64,000 bases of DNA, from contig CM077833.1 of NCBI GenBank assembly GCA_039720395.1, positions 2,812,797 through 2,876,796 on the forward strand, in the 5' to 3' direction. Under the pieces are notes generated by a model. It was not told the DNA's origin. It searched no databases and saw nothing but the letters and a program-made list of their open reading frames with translations. The number at the start of each line of letters is the position of its first letter. Positions within the stretch are counted from its first letter, which is position 1. Positions 34,301 to 45,744 of the stretch are shown here, piece by piece. This DNA is from Liquidambar formosana (lineage: Eukaryota; Streptophyta; Magnoliopsida; Saxifragales; Altingiaceae). Position numbers and translations under genes: made by a program.

Positions 34301-36602
34301 CCAACTCACTATTTGGAGTGACCAAAAGTAACCAACTTACCATTTAGAGTGACCAACTTACCAATTAGAGTGACCAACTCACTATTTGGAGTGACCAAAA
34401 GTAACCAACTTACCATTTAGAATGACCAAAAGTGACGAACTTATCATTTGGAGTGCCCGACTTAACATTTAGAGTGACTAACTTACCATTCAGAGTGACC
34501 AACTTACTATTTGGAGTGACCAAAAGTGACCAACTTACCTTTTTGAGTGACCAACTTATCATTTGGAGTGACCTACTTAACATTTAGAGTGACCAAATTA
34601 CTATTTGGAGTGACTTACTTACCATTTGGAGTGACCAAAAGTAACCAACTTACCATTTGGAGTGACCTACTTACCCTTTCGAATGACCAACTTACCTTTT
34701 AGAATGGCCAACTTACTATTTGGAGTGACCAAAAGTGACCAACTTATCATTTGGAGTGACCGACTTAACAATTAGAGTGACCAAATTACCATCTAGAGTG
34801 ACCTACTTACCATTTGGAGTGACCAAAAGTGAGCAACTTACCTTTTTGAGTGACCAACTTACCATTTGGAGTGACCAAAAGTGACCAACTTACCATTTAG
34901 AGTGACCAGAAGTGACCAACTTATCATTTGGAGTGACCAAAAGTGACCAACTTACCACTTGGAGTGACCTACTTACCCTTTCGAGTGACCAACTTACCTT
35001 TTAGAGTGACCAACTTACCATTTGGAGTGACCAACTTACTATTTGGAGTGACCAAAAGTAACCAACTTACCCTTTAGAGTGGCCAACTTACCATTTGGAG
35101 TGACCAACTTACTATTTGGAGTGACCAAAAGTAACCAACTTACCATTTAGAGTGACCAACTTACCAATTGGAGTGACCAACTCACTATTTGGAGTGACCA
35201 AAAGTAACCAACTTACCATTTAGAGTGACCAAAAGTGACGAACTTATCATTTGGAGTGCCTGACTTAACATTTAGAGTGACTAACTTACCATTCAGAGTG
35301 ACCAACTTACTATTTGGAGTGACCAAAAGTGACCAACTTACCTTTTTGAGTGACCAACTTATCATTTGGAGTGACCTACTTAACATTTAGAGTGACCAAA
35401 TTACTATTTGGAGTGACTTACTTACCATTTGGAGTGACCAAAAGTAACCAACTTACCATTTGGAGTGACTTACTTACCCTTTCGAATGACCAACTTACCT
35501 TTTAGAGTGACCAACTTACTATTTGGAGTGACCAAAAGTGACCAACTTATCATTTGAAGTGACTGACTTAACAATTAGAGTGACCAAATTACCGTATGGA
35601 GTGACTTACTTACCATTTGGAGTAACCAAAAGTGAGCACCTTACCTTTTTGAGTGACCAACTTACCATTTGGAGTGACCCAAAGTGACCAACTTACCATT
35701 TAGAGTGACCAGAAGTGACCAACTTATCATTTGGAATGACCCACTTAACATTTAGAGTAACCAAATTGCCATTTGGGGTGACTTACTTACCATTTGGAGT
35801 GACCAAAAGTGACCAACTTACCATTTGGAGTGACCTACTTACCCTTTCGAGTGACCAACTTACCTTTTAGAGTGACCAACTTACCATTTGGAGTGACCAA
35901 CTTACTATTTGGAGTGACCAAAAGTAACCAACTTACCATTTTAGAGTGACCAACTTACCATTTAGAGTGACCAACTTACTATTTGGAGTGACCAAAAGTA
36001 ACCAACTTACCATTTAGAGTGACCAAAAGTGACGAACTTATCATTTGGAGTGCCCAACTTAACATTTAGAGTGACCAAATTACCATTTGGAGTGACGTAC
36101 TTACCATTTAGAGTGACCAACTTACCTTTTTGAGTGACCAACTTACCATTTAGCATGACCAAAAGTGATCAACTTATCATTTGGAGTGACCTACTTAACA
36201 TTTAGAGTGACCTACCTAACATTTAGAGTGACCAAGTTAACATCTGGAGTGACCAAAAGTGACCAACATACCATTTGGAGTGACCTACTTACCCTTTCAA
36301 GTGACCAACTTACCATTTAGAGTGACCAAAAGTGACCAAGTTATCATTTGGAGTGACCTACTTAACATTTAGAGTGACAAAATTACCATTTAGAGTGACT
36401 TACTTACCATTTGAAGTGACAAAACATGACCAACTTACCATTTAGAGTGACCTACTTACCCTTTCGAGCGACCAACTTACCTTTTAGAGTGACGAACTTA
36501 CCATTTGGATTGACCTACTTACTATTTGGAGTGACCACAAGTGACCAACTTACCATTTAGAGTGACCAAAAGTGACCAACTTATCATTTGGAGTGACCAA
36601 TT
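31327..36602. repeat. 5.3-kb short-period satellite array
   Basis: The core unit is ACCATTTGGAGTGACCAACTT (21 bp), alternating with a 31-bp form that inserts AAAAGTGACC. Every unit carries GAGTGACC with variants such as CTTTCGAGTGACC, TTTTAGAGTGACC and AACATTTAGAGTGACC. A higher-order structure is visible: the landmark CCAAATTACC followed by GTGAGCA or similar recurs at about 33,124, 33,906, 34,781 and 35,584, that is 782, 875 and 803 bp apart. Units at the left edge (TATTTTGTGTGAACCACT) are more decayed. It is not coding in any sustained frame. Confidence 0.95.
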
Positions 36603-36750
36603 AATATTTGGCATAGTGATTGCTATATTGAAAATTTGTTGAAAAGTCGCAATTAAATGAGAGTCAACTATACCCCTATATATAGTTGGTAAAACACCCC
36701 AATAAACTGGGCTAATGTTAATCCTAATACGTTTGAGAAGCACAAATACA
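36603..36750. other. spacer between two arrays
   Basis: Short AT-rich spacer containing TATATATAG; no gene seen. Confidence 0.4.
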
Positions 36751-38100
36751 ATTTCTACGAAATCCAATCGATTGCAATGAATCCTAATCGATTGGGAAAA
36801 ACAGTAAAGAAAAACAAAGTTCATATGCAATTCCCAATTGATTTGTGTTATGTGTTAGTTGATTGGGTAAATCAGAATCAAAACCCATGGTGGGGAGTGT
36901 TCCCACTAAAAAAACTTGGGGAAGAATGTGTTCACCCGAGATGTATCCAAAACCATTGACCAAGTAATGTGATTCGCAGATATATGCAACCAAAAACAAA
37001 AACAAAAACAAAAACAAGAAAAAATAAATTAATAAAAAAAAATAATAATGAAATCAAGAAAGAACGAAACAAATAAAGAAAGAAAAAAACAATTTTGAGA
37101 TATTAACCCATCACTCCAACAAAGATGGAATACCATTAGTCCCAATAAGTCTGAGAACTAAAAATTCAATTTTTAATAACCCCAATTGATTGCAATGAAT
37201 CCCAATTGATGGGGCAAAACAATGAAGAAATATGAGTTCATAGGCAAGTCCCAATCGATTGGGTTAGGTGTCAATCGATTGGGAAAATCAGTGAACAAAT
37301 ATGAGTTTAGAGGCATGTCCCAATCGATTGGGTTAGGTGTCAATCGATTGGGAAAATCAGTGAACAAATTTGAGTTTAGAGGTATGTCCCAATCGATTGG
37401 GTTATGTGTCAATCGATTGGGAAAATCAGTGAAGAAATATGAGTTTTTTTACCAGTCCCAATCGATTGGGTTAGGGGTCAATCGATTGGGAAAATCAGTG
37501 AACAAAATATGAGTTTAGAGGCACGTCCAAATTGATTTGGGTTATGTGTCAATCGATTAGGAAAATCAGTGAAGAAATATGAGTTTTTCGACCAGTCCTA
37601 ATCGATTGGGTTAGGTGTCAATCGATTGGGAAAATCAGTGAACAAATATGAGTTTAGAGGCACGTCCCAATCGATTGGGTTAGGTGTCAATCGATTGGGA
37701 AAATCAGTGAACAAATATGAGTTTAGACGCATGTCCCAATCGATTGGGTTATCTGTCAATCGATTGGGGGAAAATCAGTGAAGAAATATGAGTTTTTTTA
37801 CCAGTCCCAATCAATTGGGTTAGAGGTCAATCGATTGGGAAAATCAGTGAACAAAATATGAGTTTAGAAGCACGTCCCAATCGATTGGGTTAGGTGTCAA
37901 TCGATTGGGAAAATCAGTGAATAAATATGAGTTTAGAGGCATGTCCCAATCGATTGGGTTATGTGTCAATCGATTGGGAAAATCAGTGAAGAAATATGAG
38001 TTTTTCGACCAGTCCCAATTGATTGGGTTATGTGTCAATCGATTGGGAAAATTAGTGAACAAATATGAGTTGAGAGGCACGTCCCAATCGATTTGGGTAT
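36751..38100. repeat. 69-bp tandem array with paired AATCGATT palindromes
   Basis: From ~37,250 to 38,100 there are 12 full units of 69 bp, each with CCCAATCGATTGGGTTAGGT and TCAATCGATTGGGAAAATCA. Looser partial units extend left to 36,751, with an (A5C)n tract at ~36,990-37,015. Two unit types alternate after the CAGTGAA word: TTTAGAGGCAxG (A) and TTTTTxACCAG (B), in order AABABAABAABA. Because 69 is a multiple of three, long frames are open on both strands (a 23-residue peptide repeat), without other evidence of coding. The same AATCGATTGG palindrome occurs in the LTR at 5155-5360. Confidence 0.95.
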
Positions 38101-38139
38101 TCAACGTCCAATTTTAGGAATCATTACGGGGTTTTATTT

Positions 38140-39418
38140 GAAACGATTGGATTTTTGTACGTAATTAACTACATTAATTGTCAAATCTGGGTGCATGATT
38201 TGTCAAATCTGGTCAGTCGTATCTCCGAATCTCAATGAAATCAGACAAGTCCATGTATGATTCCTCCTACTTCTCTCCAACAAACTAACTCTAATTTCTG
38301 GGGATCCTTTGTAAAAATGTGGGGATCTATCAGTTCATGAACTTCTGCCCTTCTTGACTACTCTTCTCCATGGAACGTGTGACCATATAGTAAAAGTGTG
38401 TATGATTTGTCACCTCATGTCATTCATACCTCAAAATCTCATTGAAATCAGACAAGTCTGATTAAATTCCTCCTACTTCTCTTCAAAGAACTAACTCTAA
38501 TTTCTGGGGATCCTTTGTAAAAATGTGGGGATCCATCAGTTCATGAACTTCTGCACTTGTTGGCTGCTCTTCTCCATGGAGCGTGTGACCATATAGTAAA
38601 AGTGTGCATGATTTGTCACCTCAGGTCATTCATACCTCCGAATCTCAATGCAATCAAACAATTCTGATTAGATTCCTCCTGCTTCTGTCCAAAGAACTAA
38701 CTCTAATTTCTGGGGATCCTTTGTAACAATGTGGGGATCCAGTAGTTCATGAACTTCTGCACTTGTTGTCTACTCTTCTCCATAGAGCATGTGACCATAT
38801 AGAAAATGGGTGCATGATTTGTCAAATCTGGTCAGTCATATCTCCAAATCTCATTGAAATCAGACAAGTCTTATTAGATTCCTCCTACTTCTCTCTAAAT
38901 AACTAACTCTAATTCTTGGGGATCCTTTGTAAAAATGTGGGGATTCATCAGTTCATGAACTTCTGCCCTTGTTGGCTACTCTTCTCCATGGAGCGTGTGA
39001 CCATATAGTAAATGCGTGAATGCTTTGTCACCTTAGTTCATTTATACCTCCGAATCTCATTGCAATCAGACAATTCTGATTAGATTCCTTCTACTTCTCT
39101 TCAAAGAACTAACTTTAATTTCTGGGGATCCTTTGTAACAATGTGGGGATCCATCAGTTCATGAACTTCTGCCCTTGTTGGCTACTCTTCTCCATGGAGC
39201 GTGTGACCATATAGTAAATGTGTGGATGGTTTGTCACCTCAGGTCATTTATACCTCCAAATCTCAATGAAAGTAGACAATTCTGGTTAGATTCCTTCTAC
39301 ATCTCTGCAAAGAACTAACTTTAATTTCTGAGGATCCTTTGTAAAAATGTGGGGATCCATCAGTTCATGCACTTCTGCAATTGTTGTCTACTTTTCTCCA
39401 TGAAGTGTGTGGCCATAT
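38140..39418. repeat. 206-bp tandem array, first block
   Basis: Six units are marked by GTGTGACCATATAG at about 38,381, 38,587, 38,793, 38,999, 39,205 and 39,411. Each unit contains CTAACTCTAATTTCTGGGGA, AATGTGGGGATCCATCAGTT and TTCTCCATGGAGCGTGTGAC. The last unit runs straight into the duplicated gene 5' region. Confidence 0.95.
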
Positions 39419-39819
39419 AGCAAAAAGTATGCATGACCTGTACCTTATAATCTTATGATAGTGCAATCCCCACCCTGACATGTACTTCATATACTACAAT
39501 CCTCCGTACAAAATAATTGTCATATCTCTATATATATATCCATTCAAAAACATAAATTCTCAGTTATTCAGTCCACTTTCCAACATTTGCCCGAGGTTTG
39601 CATACGAATAAGCCCATTAACAACGTAGCTGTATGGATTTTTGTTCATTGGAAGCAATTTATTGACACTACAAAATATTTTGTTTTGTATTTGTTTTTCT
39701 TTTACGTTTTTTTTTCTTTGTTGCACATTGTTTGTTTGTTTGTTTGAGTTAGTTGGAAACATTCATTCAGTATTTAGTTTGATGTAGATATGTCGTCTCA
39801 GAAAACATATGTCGTCTTA
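39419..39819 (+). pseudogene. duplicated 5' region of the 40.7-kb gene, truncated after 10 codons
   Basis: This matches 40,370-40,750 almost throughout: CCCCACCCTGACATGTACTT, a TATA stretch (39,530-39,540), CATTAACAACGTAGCTGTAT, and then ATGTCGTCTCAGAAAACATA at 39,790. After MSSQKTYVV the reading diverges straight into a 206-bp repeat unit and meets a stop. The intron acceptor TTGCAG of the good copy is GATGTAG here. It is a promoter-plus-start duplication without the body of the gene. Confidence 0.8.
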
Positions 39820-40372
39820 GATTTCTCGTACTTCTGTCCAAAGAACGAACTCTAATTTCTGGGAATCGTTTGTAACAATGTGGGGATCCATTAGTTCATG
39901 AATATCTGGCCTTGTTGGCTACTATTATCCATGGAGCGTGTGACCAAAGAGCAAAAGGGTGCATGATTTGTCAAATCTGGTCAGCCATACCTCCAAATCT
40001 TAATGAAATCAACAATTCTGATTAGATTCCTCCTACTTCTCTCCAAAGAACTAACTTTAATTTCTGGAGATCCTTTGTAAAAATGTGGGGATCCATCCGT
40101 TCATGAACATCTGCCCTTGTTGGCTACTATTCTCGATGGAGCGTGTGACCATATAGCAAAGGGTGCATGATTTGTCAAATCTGGTCATTCATACCTCCAA
40201 ATCTCAATGAAATCAAACATGTCTGATTAGATTCCTCCTACTTCTCTCCAAAGAACTAACTCTAATTTCTGGGAATTCTTTGTAAAAATGTGGGGATGCA
40301 TCATTTCATGAACTTCTGCACTTGTTGTCTACTATTCTCCATGGAGCGTGTGACCATATAGCAAAAAGTGTG
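39820..40372. repeat. 206-bp tandem array, second block
   Basis: Three further units (markers near 39,942, 40,147, 40,352) lie between the truncated gene copy and the intact gene. The array and 5' region were therefore duplicated together as a ~930-bp block. Confidence 0.9.
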
Positions 40373-40454
40373 CATGCCCTGTACCTTATGATAGTGCAAT
40401 CCCCACCCTGACATGTACTTCATATACTACAATCCTCCTTATAAAATAATTTTC

Positions 40455-40472
40455 ATATGAATATATATATAT
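40455..40472 (+). promoter_or_regulatory. putative TATA region of the 40.7-kb gene
   Basis: CATATGAATATATATATATC lies about 260 nt before the ATG. It is conserved in the upstream duplicate (39,525-39,540). Its spacing allows a short first exon and an intron ending at TTGCAG (40,719). Confidence 0.35.
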
Positions 40473-40721
40473 CCATTCAAAAACATAATATGTTAAGTTA
40501 TTCAGTCCACTCTCCAACATTTGGGCGAGGTTTGCATACGAAGAAACCCATTAACAACGTAGCTGTATGGATTTCTGTTCATTGGAAGCAATTGATTTAC
40601 ACTACAAAATATTTTTTGTTTTGTTTTTATTTTTCTTTTAAATTTTTTTTTCTTTTTGCACATTGTTTATTTGTTTGAGTTGGTTAGAAACATTCATTCA
40701 TTTTTTCATGTCATTGCAGAT

Positions 40722-41084
40722 ATGTCGTCTCAGAAAACATATGTTGTGTTTGTTGGTCGACATCCAGGTATTTACCACAGTTGGTACGAATGTCAAACTC
40801 AAACGAATGGGTACCCTGGACACTGTTGTAAGGCATATGCTAACTATGATGAAGCTTACGTTGCTTGGACAAATTTCATTGAGTTAACTAGTCGAACAAC
40901 TAATACTAGGTCAATTGACGATAGTATGCATGTTAACTCCACTATGATGCCTGTTGCTGTTGCGACCAGCTCAACCACAAGCAATGTTCCAACTAAGCAT
41001 AGAGACCTCAGCTCTCTCATGATAATGTTTCTATTTGGGTTATTGATTGGTCTCCTATTCCACTTCGTCATGGTTTATCTGTAG
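40722..41084 (+). CDS. RNase H1 hybrid-binding-like domain protein with C-terminal membrane anchor
   Basis: A complete 120-residue frame; ATG at 40,722 was chosen because an intron acceptor TCATTGCAG ends two bases before it and the domain begins right after. Residues 5-50 read KTYVVFVGRHPGIYHSWYEC, then QTNGYPGHCCKAYANYDEA and YVAW. This is the fold family of the RNase H1 N-terminal hybrid-binding domain (Pfam Cauli_VI), which binds RNA/DNA hybrids or dsRNA. The catalytic RNase H domain is absent. A Ser/Thr-rich linker (about residues 55-95) leads to a hydrophobic segment LMIMFLFGLLIGLLFHFVMV ending at the stop, a likely single tail anchor. Hybrid binding plus membrane anchoring is inference. 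The 5' flank is a 206-bp tandem array and a duplicate of its own 5' region. It could be a young gene or part of a transposon-borne family. Confidence 0.7.
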   Translation: MSSQKTYVVFVGRHPGIYHSWYECQTQTNGYPGHCCKAYANYDEAYVAWTNFIELTSRTTNTRSIDDSMHVNSTMMPVAVATSSTTSNVPTKHRDLSSLMIMFLFGLLIGLLFHFVMVYL

Positions 41085-41285
41085 TGTTGAAAATCATGAA
41101 TTTTTCTATATCTTACTGTTTACATATTTGTATTACTAAATGGTATTAGGAAGTCCATGACCTTAAGGAATAAGTAATTGTGATGTAATACAAATATGTA
41201 AAGTCGATATGCCTATAGTTAACACAAATCTATCGTGCCACACAATCAACTAATAGATGGATGTAACACATTATATGTACAATCG

Positions 41286-41610
41286 AGTGGCAAATCGTAT
41301 CCCATATTCCCTATCCAAACCCTACAAATATGAGAAAAAATAATATCTGGGCTTCGTAATTGCAATTGTGGGGATCCCTTGTTAATGTACTTCAATACTG
41401 TACCTATAAAAGCTGTGGTGTGGATGGGATGATTCTCACCCATTATAGGCTTTGAAACAAATGACAATCCAATGACAAATCGTACCCATATTCCCTCTCT
41501 AAACCCTACAACTATGGACAAAAAATATATATATATATATATCTCTGGGGATCGTACTTGCAATTGTAGGAATCCTTTGTGAATGTCTTGCAATACTTTG
41601 GGTTTTTTTG
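41286..41610. repeat. two-copy ~187-bp tandem repeat downstream of the gene
   Basis: TGGCAAATCGTATCCCATAT at 41,289 recurs as GACAAATCGTACCCATATTC at ~41,477. Both continue through CTAAACCCTACAA and TTGCAATTGTxGGxATCC. A short (TA)n lies inside the second copy. Confidence 0.8.
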
Positions 41611-41639
41611 GGGGTGTAAAAATTAAGTCCATAACACTG

Positions 41640-43600
41640 CGTTATGGACTCACTACACGAGAACATAGCAATTGCAATGCTTTATTTGGGATGGAAGAGT
41701 GTATGAGTCCCAATTGCTAAAGATTTGACAAAATTTGAGACAAATATATCCGTCCCAATGGGTAAAACCCAAGTCCCGTTTATTTGCCCAATTTCCTTCT
41801 TGTTCCAATAAGATAAACAAGCAATCAACATGCAGCCAGCCTCTCAACTGTTTCCTTTTCTTTCTCTAAAAGATAAATGACTCCTAAAGCTAAAAGATAG
41901 AAAGGGAGAAAGAAAATTTTTTTGAACCCCTAAATGCCCACGTTTGTCTCCAAACACCAAATTTCGCATTGCTCTAAAATTCCTCCTGCAAACACAAAGC
42001 ATAAGAAATGTAAATGACACAATAGATGGATAATTACTAAATGTATGAAACAAGCTTTCTAAGTAACTCAAATTTGGAATAAGCATCAAAGAGGAGTACC
42101 AACCCTATTTAGTATAGAATGTATTGTCATTTTATGAATAGAAAAGGTTGAGGAATGTGAAACTCCTAGACAATTGGAAAATAACCCATTCACAACAATG
42201 GATTGGTTGTCTCGTGGAAATTGATAAAGGTACAAACTCATCATCTGGAATGGGTTCATCATGACGAATTGGAGCTATAGTCATTATTGATGGAATTCAA
42301 GAAATGCTTCTATTTCAGATTTATTTTTACTATAATTTGTGAAGATGGCAGCCATGCTCTTGAATTGTCCCATTCACAACAATGGATTTGTTCACAAAAT
42401 TACATAAAAAACATAATGAAAAAATTCAATATTCATGGGACATCCAAACAAGCCCAAAGACAATGTTGCAAACTGAATACAAGGCAAAATGATCAGCTGA
42501 TGGATGTTGAGTCAAATCATCCATCTAATGTTTGCCTTAAGGTCCATTACTGACCCATTGGGTGGAACTAATGAACATAAAAAAGAAGCTAAAATCCAAT
42601 AGTTTCTTCTCTTCCAGATAGTCCATAATATTGGCTGGACAATATCTACCTCAAAAAGGTGATTTCTATTTCCTCATTTCAGCACCAAACCGAAGAGGTC
42701 CTTAACTTTGTTGGGCACAAACCAAACTACAAGGCAAAAATCAATCATATGTTCCAACACTTTCAATTTCGATCCCAGGGAACATCATTATACATTTATA
42801 CCCAAGCTACAAGGCAAAAATCAATCATATGTGTTGATGTTACGAATGCCTTGATGAAGAGAAATTTATCATTCAACAAATGATGCAGAAATGAAAAACA
42901 ATTGCTTGAATTTAAATAAATAAATATGAACTTTATCATTCAAACATACGTACAACAAGCAATACAAATATGGTCTCAATTCAAGGTGGAATCAACAAAC
43001 AAAACACTTCTAAATCTAGTATAATGGATGTACTCAATACTTGCAACTTGAATTAGTAAAAAAAATAATTCAAGATCTAACCTAAGAATGCAAGCACATG
43101 CAGGGCCGGGCCTTCTTGGCATGATGAACTTGCATTGAACTAATCTAAAAGCCCAATCTAAGACAGGACATGGTTTAACTATTTAAGTCTGTAGGTTTAA
43201 TTGATGTTGAATGGTGTTCTTTCCTTCAAACAAGCCTTCCTTATATAGACTCTATTGATAAATGCCGTCACATATGGCTTTTTAGTTTTTAATCAGCCAC
43301 ATGAGCAAACTCCTTTCTCCATATGTCAATAATCCATTGGTCTGTCTTTTCCTTTTCGTTTGGACACGTGTTACCACTTATTAGCTTTTAGTGGTTATAG
43401 CCCATATGTTTCATTCTTCCTCTTTTCCAAAGGAAAATGTTTCTTTACCCACCTTTTATAACCTATTTTTTCCCATTCACCTTATGTGTCAAAAGTGAAT
43501 AAGTGAAAGCCATCATGTAGGGTTCAGCATGAAAAAAATGAGAAATTGCCACATAATTGCCACATATGGGTGGATGAGATAATATGGGTAAAATAGTATT
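41640..43600. other. intergenic, small direct repeats, no clear gene
   Basis: CCCATTCACAACAATGGATT occurs at ~42,187 and ~42,370. CAAGGCAAAAATCAATCATA occurs at ~42,733 and ~42,812. The open stretch 42,287-42,553 and the one after it resemble no family and may be decayed retroelement coding. A GCAGGGCCGGGCCTTCTTGG word at 43,100 resembles a hAT terminus. Confidence 0.3.
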
Positions 43601-44139
43601 ACTCTTTACCAAATAAAGAAGGTAAACACATTATTAATTCATATTTAGTTTGTCCTAAAAAATTTATTTTAGATTTTGGGGTGAATTTGAAGTTAGCCAA
43701 ATTAAACTACAAACATAATAACAAGAGAAAATAATAAATTCTGGTGCAAATGAACCATTATTCACTAGGCGTCTAGAATTATCAACCATAGGACCAATTA
43801 AATCTGAAGACATGGCTGTTAGAATGGCATGGTTTGACATTGACTGCTGCCTAAATAGATTAGTCAATATTTCTTGTGATCTAGAGCTACAAATTTAAAT
43901 TTACGTGAGAGAATATATTTAATTGAGAGAACAAAACCAACCAAACTCAAAAAACAGAGATCTCCTAGAGGAAAAGCAGACCAATAGATGACCTATAAAA
44001 CTCATAGAATTATAACATACCCAAAGGGAAAAAACAGCAAAGAAAAAGATATAATATTTCCAACCAATAAAAATCATGAAATATAAAAAAATGCAATAAA
44101 CCAGTACCATAGACTAGCATGCTTTGAATCCCCAACTCA
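43601..44139. other. no gene seen
   Basis: AT-rich sequence leading into the duplicated intron-like block; short frames only. Confidence 0.35.
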
Positions 44140-44400
44140 GCTCCAAAATCTCCAAGCCCATTAAACCACACCAAAGTCTATTAAACAGCAACACAACCCA
44201 GCAAAATCAACACAAATCAGTCATAAAAACTTATAGGAAAAAGGAAAAAAAAAAAACTCATAGATGAGAAACCCTAAAATTGAACCCCAATACCGGAGAT
44301 CCTACAATTGCAATCCTAGAATAGAAACCAATTTACACATCTGACGGAGACGAACAAGAAGAGAAATTAAAGTGAAAAATAACAGAAAACAGAGAAAACT
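44140..44400 (-). repeat. intron-like block homologous to 51,500-51,800
   Basis: It shares CAACACAACCCAGCA, GATGAGAAACCCTA-AATTGAA and CTGACGGAGACGAACAAGAA with the region just inside the 51.84-kb donor, where the block itself is present twice about 150 bp apart. In both places it follows, on the minus strand, a GC-rich first-exon-like segment. Confidence 0.6.
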
Positions 44401-44654
44401 TAAAGTCAAAATTCAAGCATTACCCAAATAAAGAAAGCATAAACATCTTGCAGAAGGTCACAAATGAAAGTGGCGGTGCATTCTTCTTGAAATCCAAAAC
44501 CAAAAAAAAAAAAAAAGCAATTATGGGTTAGGGTTACACACAAAAAAGAAACATACACAAGAAAATAAAATAAGAAACATTCTAAACCAGATTTTTGAAC
44601 ATGTATTTTGGGTTAGGGTTACACACAAAAATGTATATATATATTTGAACATAC

Positions 44655-44990
44655 CTGGGTTTCGGAGTATGGAAGAAGGACGAAGGAAGAAGACGCTGAT
44701 GGGAGGTGGAAGGGGTCGCCGACGGTGAGGAGGATCAGGACCTGAGAGATTGAGAAGGGGCAGGGGCAAAATGGTGATGACAGCTACAATGCTAAACTCG
44801 AGGACGAGGGGGTACCAACGATGAGTGGTGTGGCGCGCCGTCCCGCCGATGGGGGAGAGTCTCGTCGCCGCCGGTGAGTGGATCGGTGAGTAGATGAGAG
44901 AGTGAGAGAGAAGAGAGAGTGTGCGGGCATGTAGAATGAGATCTGATTTTTGGGGGAAACTTATGCTGGCCAAAACGCGCTTTTGGTGCA
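44655..44990 (-). CDS. putative first exon of a reverse-strand gene
   Basis: A GC-richer island in AT-rich surroundings, open from ~45,009 downstream and ending ACTCCGAAACCCAG|GTATGT at 44,655. The longest translation contains RHTTHRWYPLVLEFSIVAVI and Pro/Arg-rich stretches that look more like translated 5' UTR than a folded domain. Downstream exons were not identified, so the gene is unproven. Confidence 0.3.
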
Positions 44991-45261
44991 TTTTGAAGCC
45001 CAGCCGCACGTACCCTTTAGCATATCACATGTCGCGCATCCAATAGTTACAACAGCATAATGTAAAAGAAAGCAAAATGGGCAAGTGAGCGGGAAATGAA
45101 AATTGAAGAGGGAGGGAAATCGTGGAGCCATAGAAAAGGATGGTTGGCAAACGAAAAGGGAGAAATGGGTTCGGATCTGGATGGGTGCTAATATCTTGAT
45201 ATGGTCAATTTGACCCAATTTATTTAATTGTATTCAACTAGACGGGTTGTCAATGATCTTT

Positions 45262-45372
45262 AGGTCTAATGATATGTCTCATCCCAATAGGAGTGTGGGG
45301 TTTGTGGAGATCTTGATTTCGACTCCACGTGGATGCGTATGTATATACTTTTATCATTTAGCAAAAAAAAAA
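45262..45372 (+). mobile_element. tRNA-derived SINE, second copy of the 13.0-kb family
   Basis: The body TAGGTCTAATGATATGTCTC, GAGTGTGGGGTTTGTGGAGA and box B-like GATTTCGACTCC (45,315-45,326) end in an A10 tail. Flanks CTAGACGGGT-TGTCAAT-GATCTTT and CTAGACGAGT-CAATTG-GATCTTT are an imperfect ~23-bp target duplication. Confidence 0.75.
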
Positions 45373-45744
45373 CCTAGACGAGTCAATTGGATCTTTCCGC
45401 ATAAAAAGTTTTTATTTATATATTATATTAAAAAAAATTTGTAATATAAAAATTAAATTGAATCTTTTAAAATTATGTAATTAAAGATATAAAAGTCACC
45501 TCAATCTTAACAATAATAAAAAAAAACTAATAAGTTATGGGTCACACGGTTGGATTAGTGGGTCAATGATTGAATAACTCGACACAATTGAGTTTTATTA
45601 GTTTCTTTAAAATTTTTGGCATGGATTCAACAACATCAAATGATTGTTTGAAATCAATAACTAATTATTCAACTGAATTCCATATTCTAATGACAATTCA
45701 TGTAATTACATACTAAACCCAAGCATTCCAGATAAAAAACAACT

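Noticed and set aside
32368..36830. Short frames inside the 21/31-bp satellite
   Set aside because: They are by-products of the repeat period and break at each indel; no family resemblance.
31327..38100. CRISPR-like regular repeats
   Set aside because: Repeats are head-to-tail with no unique spacers of constant length, there are no cas genes, and the DNA is plant nuclear. They are satellite/minisatellite arrays.
37222..38117. Repetitive-protein genes (23-residue repeats on both strands)
   Set aside because: Frames stay open on both strands simply because the 69-bp period is divisible by three. There is no start context, domain or splice signal.
40722..41084. Integrated caulimovirus sequence, because the domain family is named Cauli_VI
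   Set aside because: The same domain is the N-terminal domain of cellular RNase H1. There are no viral coat, movement or polymerase relics nearby.
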